From Fluviicola sp. (lineage in GTDB: Bacteria > Bacteroidota > Bacteroidia > Flavobacteriales_D > Crocinitomicaceae): DNA of 64,000 nucleotides. The translations under genes and the position numbers were made by a program. The notes below the pieces were generated by a model. The model had not been told where the DNA came from and did no database searches. It saw nothing but the letters and a program-made list of their open reading frames with translations. The stretch spans positions 62,001 to 126,000 of the forward strand of contig JARWZO010000029.1 of NCBI GenBank assembly GCA_029866325.1. Reading direction: 5' to 3'. Of the stretch, positions 29,804 through 39,179 are shown piece by piece; the stretch's first letter is position 1; every line of letters begins with the position of its first letter.

Positions 29804-32758
29804 TTATTTTTTAGCTTGAGCTAATGCCTCATAAATCACCCGCTGAATCTCGGTTCTGATTCCCATATTGGTGATTTTCCAATTGGTCGCATCCGGATAA
29901 ACACGGTTGGACAGAAACACAAAATTCACCTTAAACTCCGGATCGGCCCACGCCAATGTTCCTGTAAATCCTGAATGCCCGAAACTGCTCGATGATACCA
30001 ACGCGCAGGTTGGTCCGCTCTTTTTGTCAATGGTCGGTTTATCAAATCCTAAACCGCGACGGTTTTTCGGGCAATACTGACAGCTGGTGAATTGCTCCAC
30101 AATACTTCTGTCAATTAAGCTAAATTCTCCTACTTGACCTTTATTTAGTAAAACCTGCATTAATGCCGCCAAATCAGTCGCGTTGGAGAATAAACCGGCG
30201 TGACCGCCTACTCCACCAACCATTGCAGCTCCCGGATCGTGTACATAACCGTGAATGACTTGCTTGCGGAATTCTTTGTCATTTTCGGTCGGTACAATTT
30301 CCGATAAACGGAATTTACGCAATGGCAAATAGGTCATTCGCTGCAATCCCAGCGGTTTGTAAATGGCTTGATCAACGAATTTATCCTGCGTTTTTCCGGT
30401 TGTTTTTTCGATGTAAGCCTTGAAGAAATAATAACCCAAATCGGAATATTCGTACTTCTTTTCGCCCGACAATGGCGTTTCCAAAATGGTTTTCATCATC
30501 ACTTTACCGTAATCGTCTCTGATCCACAAGCCATCAGCTACAGGAACAGAAAAACCGTCTTTTTTGGTCGTGCTGTAGATCTCGGTTTTCAACTCGCCTT
30601 CTTTTAAGGTCGATTTGTAAAATGGAATCCAAGGCGTCAAACCGGCCTGATGCGTAAGCATATCACTGGCTTTCAGCTTGGCGTAATCGGTTCCTTCAAC
30701 AATTTCAGGTACCAATGTGCCCAAAGTGGCGGTCTCATCAAATTTTCCTTCCGATTTCAGTTTCATCAATGACATAGTCGATGACGCGATTTTGGTAATC
30801 GACGCAATATCGTACAAGTGATCGTTGGTAATGGAATCTCCCTTTTCATACATGGTCGTTCCATAAGCTTTTTGGTGAATCACTTTTCCGTCAATCGCCA
30901 CAACTATCTGACAACCCGGAAGCGCTTTCGAACGAATTGCATTGTCTACAATCGCATCGATTTCTTTCATTTTATCCGATGAAATCCCCAATTCTTCGGG
31001 AACGGTGTATTTCAAACGCCCATTACCCTTCACACTCAATCCTGTTCCTTTTTTCCAGGTATCGTTGATTGTTATTTCCAGTTTTCCGTTTACATCAAAG
31101 GCTCCCATGATGAATTGTCCTACACGATCTTGCGCCAATTCATGGTTTTCATACCCCAAAACACAGGCATCAATATTTACGGGTAATTGCGTTTTTTCTG
31201 CCAAGACAAGCGGATTCCCGAAGAAAGTTGTAATCACAGTAGCTTCAGCCGGAAGTAAATCCGTTACTTTTTGCCATTCACCGAAACCGTAATTGTTTTT
31301 GGCGCGTTGTGCGTTGGAATGAAAATCGGTGATGATTACATCGTAACCTTGCCAGGACTTGTCTTTCAAACGTTCCAACGCTTCCTTGATGGAATAAAAA
31401 TGGTAATGCTCCACATTTGCATAACGATCAATGCTTTCACGGAAAGCCAATGCGTGCGTTCCAACGCTGATACGAGCAATTTTGCGGTCCAAACGATCAA
31501 GGGGTAACGATTTATTCTCGTTCTTAATCACCACCATTGCTTTTTCGTAAACCTGTGCACAAGCCAAATTCCGTTCAATCGAAACATCTTTGCGTTTCAC
31601 CATCGGTTTATGAATGATGGCTTTGTATTTGGCATGAAGCACTTGTTTGCAGCGCGCGTCAATTTCGGTCATTTCCAAATCGCCCGAATCAACTTTCTTG
31701 CGAATGAGCTGAATGGCTTCTTTCACACTTTCGGGAAACAACACGATATCGCAACCGGCAATGTATGCTTTTGCAACGACCTCCGATTTTCCGTATTTCT
31801 CTGAAACAGCTTTCATATTCAAGGCGTCCGAAATCACGAGTCCTTTGAATTTCAATTCATTGCGCAAATATCCCTGAATTACTTTTTTGGAAAGACTGCT
31901 TGGTGTACCTGTATTATCCAACGATGGCACATTCAAGTGAGCCACCATTACTGCGCTGGTTCCGGCTGCAATTCCGCTTTTAAACGGTGCAAAATCGATG
32001 GACTTGAATTCTGCTTCAGTATGCGAAACAGTGGGCAATTCCAAATGCGAATCGGCATCCGTATCTCCGTGACCCGGAAAGTGTTTTACACACGAAAGCA
32101 CGTTTTGACCTTCCATTCCTTGTACAAACGCTGAAACGTGTTTGGAAACATGCGCGGCATCCGAACCAAAAGCCCGAAAACCGATTACCGGATTTTTAGG
32201 ATTGCTGTTCACGTCGGCTACCGGCGAAAAACTCATGTGAATGCCCATTTGATCGCATTCAATAGCCATGTATTCGCCCATTTTTTTGGTAAGTTCTACA
32301 TCATTCGCCGCACCAATGGTTTGTGCATACGGAAAACGTTCTTCCTGAAAAATGCGCATGGCAATTCCCCATTCAGCGTCCATTCCAATCAATAGTGGAA
32401 CTTCTGCCTTTTTCTGAAAACGATCAATGCTATTCTGCAAATTGCCGCGTTCACCCTGAAAAAAGATCACGCCACCGATCTTATCTTCTGTTATTTGCTG
32501 TTCAATTTCCTTGATATGATCTTCTCCACGGTTCGACCAACAAGCCACCATAAACGATTGTGCGATTTTTTCTTCTGCCGTCATTTTCGACAGCTGATCG
32601 CTGACCCATTTATCTTCTTCGGAAAGCGCTTTGCCTTTAGAATGACCGGTTGTTTTACCATTTTTCGAACTTATCGATAAAGCAACAGTGGCTAAAGCAA
32701 TCAACAGTGTAAAGACCAAAAGAGGCTTGAAGAATTTCATGAATTTCATTTTTGACAA
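29804..32758 (-). CDS. fusion of GH3 beta-N-acetylhexosaminidase and serine beta-lactamase-like domain
   Basis: GH3: IGMDAEWGIAMR, VKHFPGHGDTDADSHLELP, LVISDALNMKAVS. C-terminal: SITKIASSTMSLMKL (SxxK), YSDLGYYF (YxN-like), GHSGFTGT. Confidence 0.92.
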   Translation of the reverse strand: MSKMKFMKFFKPLLVFTLLIALATVALSISSKNGKTTGHSKGKALSEEDKWVSDQLSKMTAEEKIAQSFMVACWSNRGEDHIKEIEQQITEDKIGGVIFFQGERGNLQNSIDRFQKKAEVPLLIGMDAEWGIAMRIFQEERFPYAQTIGAANDVELTKKMGEYMAIECDQMGIHMSFSPVADVNSNPKNPVIGFRAFGSDAAHVSKHVSAFVQGMEGQNVLSCVKHFPGHGDTDADSHLELPTVSHTEAEFKSIDFAPFKSGIAAGTSAVMVAHLNVPSLDNTGTPSSLSKKVIQGYLRNELKFKGLVISDALNMKAVSEKYGKSEVVAKAYIAGCDIVLFPESVKEAIQLIRKKVDSGDLEMTEIDARCKQVLHAKYKAIIHKPMVKRKDVSIERNLACAQVYEKAMVVIKNENKSLPLDRLDRKIARISVGTHALAFRESIDRYANVEHYHFYSIKEALERLKDKSWQGYDVIITDFHSNAQRAKNNYGFGEWQKVTDLLPAEATVITTFFGNPLVLAEKTQLPVNIDACVLGYENHELAQDRVGQFIMGAFDVNGKLEITINDTWKKGTGLSVKGNGRLKYTVPEELGISSDKMKEIDAIVDNAIRSKALPGCQIVVAIDGKVIHQKAYGTTMYEKGDSITNDHLYDIASITKIASSTMSLMKLKSEGKFDETATLGTLVPEIVEGTDYAKLKASDMLTHQAGLTPWIPFYKSTLKEGELKTEIYSTTKKDGFSVPVADGLWIRDDYGKVMMKTILETPLSGEKKYEYSDLGYYFFKAYIEKTTGKTQDKFVDQAIYKPLGLQRMTYLPLRKFRLSEIVPTENDKEFRKQVIHGYVHDPGAAMVGGVGGHAGLFSNATDLAALMQVLLNKGQVGEFSLIDRSIVEQFTSCQYCPKNRRGLGFDKPTIDKKSGPTCALVSSSSFGHSGFTGTLAWADPEFKVNFVFLSNRVYPDATNWKITNMGIRTEIQRVIYEALAQAKK

Positions 32759-32805
32759 AAATAATCGTTTCCGCCACAGCTAACCGAATAAAGAATAACT
32801 AAAAC

Positions 32806-32950
32806 TCCCACAGATGCGCAGATTTTTTGCGCTCCTAACGGCAGCGCATATTGATAGTTATTACTTTTTTCAAACAACTAACTTCGATTTAGTCGTTACA
32901 TAAATTACAGCGAGGGCGTTAGCCGAGCCAAAATCCGTGCATCTGTGGGA
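32806..32950. repeat. inverted-repeat-bounded non-coding element
   Basis: TCCCACAGATGCGCAGATTTT (32806-32826) versus reverse complement of AAAATCCGTGCATCTGTGGGA (32930-32950), 19/21. Confidence 0.8.
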
Positions 32951-33035
32951 GAGAATCCTTTCGAGGTATCAGTGGTGAAAAAACTGACGCTTTGTCAGCT
33001 TGCGAAAAGTGGAACGGGAATTGTCAGCATTGCCG

Positions 33036-33064
33036 TTGAAAAGTCAATTTTAGTCGTATTTTTG
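33036..33064 (+). promoter_or_regulatory. Bacteroidetes-type promoter TTG-N18-TATTTTTG upstream of mutL
   Basis: TTG 33036-33038 and TATTTTTG 33057-33064. Confidence 0.5.
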
Positions 33065-33136
33065 AAATCGCAGTTTCCGAAATACACAGGGCAACTCCTG
33101 AAATTGGCAACAAAAACAAGATAGAAGCAAAAAAGC

Positions 33137-34978
33137 ATGTCAGATCTCATTCGTTTACTTCCGGATCATATCGCTAACCAGATTGCTGCCGGTGAGGTGG
33201 TACAACGTCCTGCGTCGGTAGTAAAGGAATTAATCGAAAACAGCATTGATGCGGGTGCTTCTAAAATTGAGGTGTTTGTAAAAGACGCCGGTCGCACGTT
33301 GATTCATATTGTTGACAACGGAAAAGGATTGTCGCCGCTGGATGCGCGTATGTGCTTTGAACGTCACGCGACCAGTAAAATTCAACATGCCGACGATTTA
33401 TTTGCGCTCACAACCAAGGGTTTTAGAGGTGAAGCATTGGCTTCTATTGCTGCAATTGCGCATGTAACGCTTAAAACGCGTCGCGCTACCGATGAATTGG
33501 GAATCGAATTGACCATTGAAGGCAGTTCCATCATGAAACAAGAACCGGTGCAATGTGCCGTGGGCGCTTCGTTTGAAGTACGCAATTTGTTTTATAACGT
33601 GCCGGCTCGACGTAATTTCCTGAAATCGGACAACGTGGAACTCAAACACGTGTTGGATGAATTTGAACGCGTCGCCTTGGCTCATGCCGATCTGAGCTTC
33701 AAACTGGTTCACAACGATCAAGAAATCTATCATTTGCTTCCCGGACCTATGCGTAAACGGATAGTCGACGTTTTCGGAAAACAGTACAACGACAAGCTGG
33801 TTCCCGTCACCGAAAGCACCGACATTGTTCGCATTGAAGGATTTGTAGGGAAACCTGAAGCTGCCAGAAAATCGCGTGGTGAACAGTTTTTCTTTGTTAA
33901 TAATCGCTTTTTCAGAGACACGTACTTTAATCATGCTGTCAACTCGGCTTTTGAACAGTTGCTTCCGGGGAAATCATTTCCGAGCTATTTCCTGTTTTTG
34001 GAAGTCGATCCGAAACAAATAGATGTAAACGTTCACCCGACAAAAACGGAAATCAAGTTCGAGGAAGACAAAGCCATTTATTCCATTCTCAAAAGCGCGA
34101 TTCGCTTGGGATTGGGTAAATTCAATATTTCACCGACGCTTGATTTCGACCGTGAAAGTGAGTTTGATTTACCGCTTTCCTTTTTGGGAACTCCGGCAGT
34201 GGAACCAACCATTAGGGTTGATAAAACCTACAATCCGTTTGATCCGCCCAAGCCCGCAGCAAGTTCTTCATCGAAATCGTTTTCAAACGCAATGACCAAT
34301 GTAGGTTTCGGCAAAGCACCAAGCGGAGAAAAACAACCTTGGGAACATTTTTGGAATACCACCGACGATGTTCTGCCCGAATTGGAACCCGATGCTGAGC
34401 AAACTTCGCTCACTATAAATGATACACCAACCGGACCATTTCTAATCAAAGGTACATTTATCGTTGCTGCGATTCAGGAAGGTTTGTTGCTCATTCACTT
34501 CCGTAGGGCGCAAGAACGTTTGCTCTACGAAGAAATGATGCGTGGTTTTTACGTGGCTCCGCTCGCTTCGCAGCAATTGTTGTTTCCGATGGAAAAACAG
34601 TGTTCCAAGCAAGAAAAACTCTCGTGGGAAGAACACCAAGTAACCCTGCAACGCATTGGTTTTTCGTGGGAATGGAAAGACGAACAATTGCAATTGACCG
34701 GAATTCCGGATATCATTTCCGAATCGACTGTTTTGCAATGCGTGGATAAAGTGCTCGAACAACTGCAGCAAGGAACGCTCGATAAAGGCGAAATTGCTCA
34801 TACCGTATTGTCACAACTGGCATTTGCGGGAAGTATGCATTTGAAACTCAATCCGGATCAGGCTTCACTGAACGATTTCGTGAGTCGTTTGTTTGAACAA
34901 CAGGAGCACCAATTTACACCAAGCGGAAAACGCATTTTGAATACCTTTAGTAACGAATCCATGATCCAACTCTTTTAA
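33137..34978 (+). CDS. mutL: DNA mismatch repair protein MutL
   Basis: IRLLPDHIANQIAAGEVVQRPASVVKELIENSIDAGASKIEV; DNGKGL; GFRGEALASI; IDVNVHPTKTEIKF. Confidence 0.98.
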   Translation: MSDLIRLLPDHIANQIAAGEVVQRPASVVKELIENSIDAGASKIEVFVKDAGRTLIHIVDNGKGLSPLDARMCFERHATSKIQHADDLFALTTKGFRGEALASIAAIAHVTLKTRRATDELGIELTIEGSSIMKQEPVQCAVGASFEVRNLFYNVPARRNFLKSDNVELKHVLDEFERVALAHADLSFKLVHNDQEIYHLLPGPMRKRIVDVFGKQYNDKLVPVTESTDIVRIEGFVGKPEAARKSRGEQFFFVNNRFFRDTYFNHAVNSAFEQLLPGKSFPSYFLFLEVDPKQIDVNVHPTKTEIKFEEDKAIYSILKSAIRLGLGKFNISPTLDFDRESEFDLPLSFLGTPAVEPTIRVDKTYNPFDPPKPAASSSSKSFSNAMTNVGFGKAPSGEKQPWEHFWNTTDDVLPELEPDAEQTSLTINDTPTGPFLIKGTFIVAAIQEGLLLIHFRRAQERLLYEEMMRGFYVAPLASQQLLFPMEKQCSKQEKLSWEEHQVTLQRIGFSWEWKDEQLQLTGIPDIISESTVLQCVDKVLEQLQQGTLDKGEIAHTVLSQLAFAGSMHLKLNPDQASLNDFVSRLFEQQEHQFTPSGKRILNTFSNESMIQLF

Positions 34979-34982
34979 GCGT

Positions 34983-35747
34983 ATGTTCTCCATTCTCAAT
35001 AATATACCTCCTGTTACCAGAAATTTATTGATACTGAATGTATTGATGTTTATCTTAACTGTTTTTTTTGCGTCACAAGGCATAGATTTGAAATCAATGC
35101 TTGCCATTCATACAGTTAATTCACCTTTTTTCGAACCATATCAGATCGTATCCCACTTTTTCATGCACGCCAATTTCATGCATTTGTTCATGAATATGTT
35201 CGGACTCTTAATGTTTGGTGCTTTTTTAGAAAAATTATGGGGCGCGAAACGCTTTTTTATCTTCTTTTTTGCAGCCGCCATCGGATCTTGGTTAATTGAT
35301 GGAACTATCAGCTACATTCAATTTTACCAGTTGAAAAACGAACTCATTGCTAACGGATTTACTTCATCTGACTTTAGCAGAATACATGCTTTCTTATTGG
35401 ATAATCCTGGTTATATCAGTAATCCTAACGATGGAAGGCATTTAACGGAAGTATTCGTTAAATACCAACACGTTTGTACTTCGTCGTCCTTGGGCGCTTC
35501 TGGAGGAGTTTTCGGAATATTGGCTGCGTTTGCTATTTTGTTCCCAAACACGGAACTTCAGATGCTTTTCTTCCCGTTACCAATTAAAGCTAAATTCCTC
35601 ATTGGAGCGTATGTTGCCTATGAACTTTACATGGTATTTAACCCTCAGGATGGTGATAATATAGGTCACCTCGCCCACATAGGTGGAGCAATCGTTGGCG
35701 CCGTGATGGTATTGATTTGGCGTAGAAACAGAACTCAATTTTATTAA
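34983..35747 (+). CDS. rhomboid family intramembrane serine protease
   Basis: HFFMHANFMHLFMNMFGLLMFG; SLGASGGVFGILAAF (GxSG); HIGGAIVGAV. Confidence 0.93.
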   Translation: MFSILNNIPPVTRNLLILNVLMFILTVFFASQGIDLKSMLAIHTVNSPFFEPYQIVSHFFMHANFMHLFMNMFGLLMFGAFLEKLWGAKRFFIFFFAAAIGSWLIDGTISYIQFYQLKNELIANGFTSSDFSRIHAFLLDNPGYISNPNDGRHLTEVFVKYQHVCTSSSLGASGGVFGILAAFAILFPNTELQMLFFPLPIKAKFLIGAYVAYELYMVFNPQDGDNIGHLAHIGGAIVGAVMVLIWRRNRTQFY

Positions 35748-35750
35748 ACC

Positions 35751-36674
35751 ATGCAAACACAACGTTCGTTTATTGATGAATTGAAATACCAATACAAGGT
35801 TGGTGGCATGCACATTCGGTTGATTTTTTTCAACGTAGTGATTTTTATGTTGATTGGTACAACTGCTATGATCGAGCGTCTGTATCAAACTTCAGAAACG
35901 GCGGGAACACCTGTATTGGATGTGTTGAAAGACATTTTTGCTTTGCGCACCGATTTGTCGCAGTTGATCTACAAACCGTGGGGATTGGTGACGAGTATTT
36001 TCGCGCATTTCGATCTCATTCACTGCTTTTTCAACATGGTGATGCTTTTTTTTGCCGGAAGAATGTTCTTGCAATTTTTTAGCGGAAAACGGTTGTTGCA
36101 CACTTATGTAATTGCCGGAATTGCAGGCGGATTGGTCGAAATATTAGCTGATGTTGCATTCCCTGTTATGGAATTTAATCATGGATTGGTAGTAGGCGCA
36201 TCCGGCTCTATTATGGGAATATTGGTCGCCATTTTTGTGTATCGTCCAAGTTTGCAAATCTCTCTATTCGGCACACTCCAAATTCCGTTTTTCATTGTCC
36301 CGTTGTTTTTTCTGATTTCAGACTTTATTAATTTAGGAGCCAAAGACGGAACGGCGCATTTTGCACATTTGGGCGGAGCCTTGATTGGCTGGCTCTCGGT
36401 TGTGAACTTACATGCGTCATCGAATATGATTAATTTCTCAGAAAGGATGGGACAACGATTTCTTGATTTTTTTAGTCGACTGTTCAAGCCCAGACAGCGC
36501 ATGCGTGTTGAAAGAGGCGGTGGTAGAACGGTAAAAACCGACGAACAATACAATGTGGAAGCCAAAGAGCGCCAGAAGAAAATAGACGTGATTCTTGATA
36601 AAATTTCAAAATCAGGTTATGAATCACTCTCTAAATCGGAAAAGGAATTTCTATTTTCGCAGAGCAAGAAATAA
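35751..36674 (+). CDS. rhomboid family intramembrane serine protease (second copy)
   Basis: FAHFDLIHCFFNMVMLFFAG; VVGASGSIMGILVAI; AHFAHLGGALIGWLSV. Confidence 0.93.
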   Translation: MQTQRSFIDELKYQYKVGGMHIRLIFFNVVIFMLIGTTAMIERLYQTSETAGTPVLDVLKDIFALRTDLSQLIYKPWGLVTSIFAHFDLIHCFFNMVMLFFAGRMFLQFFSGKRLLHTYVIAGIAGGLVEILADVAFPVMEFNHGLVVGASGSIMGILVAIFVYRPSLQISLFGTLQIPFFIVPLFFLISDFINLGAKDGTAHFAHLGGALIGWLSVVNLHASSNMINFSERMGQRFLDFFSRLFKPRQRMRVERGGGRTVKTDEQYNVEAKERQKKIDVILDKISKSGYESLSKSEKEFLFSQSKK

Positions 36675-36678
36675 CTGA

Positions 36679-37818
36679 ATGAGCAAATGGTGGCGTAAGA
36701 TAACACGGTTTACTTCATGGATGAAGGTCTTGACAGTAATCTGTCTTTCCTCCCTGCTATTGGCTTATCTCTGCCCTTTTGTGCACCCGAACACCTTTTG
36801 GTTAATGCCCTTTTTCGGATTAGCCTACCCTATTATCATCGTTTGTACCTTATTGTTTCTGGTCTATTGGGCAATCATGCGTTCCAAATGGTTCTTCATT
36901 GTGTTGGGAGTAATCGTACTTGGAGGAACGTTGCATTTCCGTACACTTTCCATCACGTTTTCAGCTGAAGAAGCAACAAAAAACGACAATGTCTGGAAAA
37001 TCATGAGCTACAATGTGCGCTTGTTTGATGTGTACAATCATTCCGTTGAAGAACGCAACAAAAACCGCAACGCGATCATCGCTTATGTGGAGCAAATGAA
37101 CCCGGATGTGGTGTGTTTTCAGGAGTTTTACCAACAGGACAAACCAACCGGTTTTTCTACCAAAGACACGTTAATCGATTTGTTGAAGCTGAACTACTAC
37201 CATGAACGTTATTCACATAAAATGACCGGTAGGCAAAACTTCGGGATCTGTATGCTTTCCAAGTATCCGATTGTTGCCAAAGGTGATGTGATGTTTAGTA
37301 ATAGTTCCAACAGCGATAATTACTGCATTTTTGCTGATGTTGTGAAAGGTGGTGACACGCTTCGGATTTACAACATTCACCTGCAATCCATCAAACTACA
37401 GCAAGACGATTATGCTTTGTTCGGTGAAAAAAACAAACAGGCCAATCCGGAAAAGTCAACCTTTCGTTTGTTGATTGAAAAATTGCGGGTTGCCTACCCG
37501 AATCGCGCCGATCAGGCCAGAAGAGTGACCGAGCATTTGCTGACTTCTCCGTATCCGGTGGTGATTTGCGGAGATTTCAACGATACACCCATGTCGTATG
37601 TTTACAATCAATTCAACAGCCAGCTTACCGACTCATATAGAGAATGTTCTACAGGAATCGGAGTAACGTATGCGGGTAAAGTTCCCGCCGGCAGAATTGA
37701 TTATATTTTCCACACTGACGAGCTCTCGGCTCAACACTTTGTCATTCAAGATAAAGTGTATTCCGACCATCGAGCCATTTATTGTGAAATATGGAAATCC
37801 CAATCTACAAAGGAATAA
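36679..37818 (+). CDS. endonuclease/exonuclease/phosphatase family protein with N-terminal TM helices
   Basis: IMSYNVRLFD, PDVVCFQEFY, VVICGDFNDTPMSYVY, DYIFHT, VYSDHRAIYCEI. Confidence 0.93.
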   Translation: MSKWWRKITRFTSWMKVLTVICLSSLLLAYLCPFVHPNTFWLMPFFGLAYPIIIVCTLLFLVYWAIMRSKWFFIVLGVIVLGGTLHFRTLSITFSAEEATKNDNVWKIMSYNVRLFDVYNHSVEERNKNRNAIIAYVEQMNPDVVCFQEFYQQDKPTGFSTKDTLIDLLKLNYYHERYSHKMTGRQNFGICMLSKYPIVAKGDVMFSNSSNSDNYCIFADVVKGGDTLRIYNIHLQSIKLQQDDYALFGEKNKQANPEKSTFRLLIEKLRVAYPNRADQARRVTEHLLTSPYPVVICGDFNDTPMSYVYNQFNSQLTDSYRECSTGIGVTYAGKVPAGRIDYIFHTDELSAQHFVIQDKVYSDHRAIYCEIWKSQSTKE

Positions 37819-37886
37819 AGAATCGAATTATCAACATTCGGTTGAGTAGTTTGTAACATTACGCGGAATTCTTTTATATTTAGGAC

Positions 37887-38348
37887 ATGAAACTGATTTA
37901 CATTACTTCTATTCTGTTTGCGTTGCTCCTTGTAGCATCGTGTTCCGGCGAATCGGCGGATAAATCTGCTGAAGAACAAGTAACGTCTGAAAAAGACGGC
38001 ATTTTGGGTCGCTGGAAATTAACCAAGGAAGAGCAAAAAACCACGCGTGAAAAAGGAGTTGAGTATTCCAATCAACCCACCAATATTGTGTTACACATTC
38101 AGAAAAACGGTTATTTCATCATTTACGACACTTTCATTGATCCAACTTGGAAAGAAAAAGGTCTTCCGTTGATTCAACGCAGATCAAAAGGACAATGGTC
38201 ATTGAATGGCAAACAACTGTCGTTGACACACTTAATGGATGATTCTTCCTATACTGAAGAATTAGAAATTACCTCTATCACTTCCACAGAGTTGATTACC
38301 AAAGGGAAGGACAAAAAAGCTAATATTTATAAAACGTACGGGAAGTAA
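37887..38348 (+). CDS. lipocalin-like lipoprotein
   Basis: Lipobox VASCSG; ILGRWKLTKEEQKT ... GQWSLNGKQLSLT. Confidence 0.65.
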   Translation: MKLIYITSILFALLLVASCSGESADKSAEEQVTSEKDGILGRWKLTKEEQKTTREKGVEYSNQPTNIVLHIQKNGYFIIYDTFIDPTWKEKGLPLIQRRSKGQWSLNGKQLSLTHLMDDSSYTEELEITSITSTELITKGKDKKANIYKTYGK

Positions 38349-38388
38349 TCCCCTTTTTGATTGGTCTCAATAGTACCACAATTTTCTC

Positions 38389-38423
38389 TTACTTTTTTCA
38401 GCCTCAGGCTGATGAAAAAGTAA
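38389..38423. repeat. long palindrome TTACTTTTTTCAGCCTCAGGCTGATGAAAAAGTAA
   Basis: Nearly perfect dyad directly downstream of a CDS. Confidence 0.8.
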
Positions 38424-38515
38424 GCAAAACATCCTTTTACGCCATTCATAGTATGATTAAGACTAGTCAATCCCCTTTTTACTTCCAGTAAATTCAACGC
38501 AAAAATGGTATAAAA

Positions 38516-38700
38516 AACCCATGCAGCGTACTTCTGAACGTCTCAGAAAGGTACGATTTAGTTCGCTGCGCTTCGTTGAAATCCGCTGGTCGTGTGCCGA
38601 AGCAAACTGTTCCACCTGAGGCAGATGCGGCCCGCCATTGAAACGTCAAGACTCCCCGTTCGTTGTAAAATGTTAGACGTCAACAAAAACTGCATGGGTT
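38516..38700. repeat. 185-bp non-coding element bounded by 11-bp perfect inverted repeat AACCCATGCAG / CTGCATGGGTT
   Basis: AACCCATGCAG 38516-38526 and CTGCATGGGTT 38690-38700; no convincing ORF between. Confidence 0.7.
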
Positions 38701-38904
38701 GTTTCAACAATGTCGAAACTGCCGTTTACACTCAATACTCAGATTGACGAACGACTTTATAAAAGTAATTGATTTGTGGCTTGAATCCAACCGATTTTTC
38801 GTTTAAAAAACACTTTGTAGAAGTGTGAATGATCATTTTTTTTCTCCCACGAATCAACGAATGAATCCCACTGAGGAGTGATTTCCTATTTATTAGCACA
38901 TAAT

Positions 38905-39063
38905 TGTCTCCCACGAATAAACGAAATTAAAATTACACCTGAATTCAAAGCGAATAATGGAAACAAGTTTCCATTTTGATTGGTGAAGGTCGCTATAGCG
39001 GCTATTCGTAATGAATTGTGCAAAGCACTTTCCGCCGGTGGCGGATTAATTCGTGGGGGACAA
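38905..39063. repeat. inverted-repeat-bounded element (TGTCTCCCACGAATAA ... ATTAATTCGTGGGGGACAA)
   Basis: Imperfect terminal inverted repeats; a further TCTCCCACGAATCAACGAATG copy at 38843. Confidence 0.6.
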
Positions 39064-39179
39064 ATACACAGTGCGTCAAATGACACTGTCCGTAAGCCGA
39101 AGAATAGGTCAACATAAGATCATTGGATACGAACTTTTGATTCTACTAAGTCTTACAAAAATCAATTATTCCAACTAAA

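Noticed and set aside
33398-33934. 178-aa minus-strand ORF inside mutL
   Set aside because: Antisense shadow of a strongly conserved gene.
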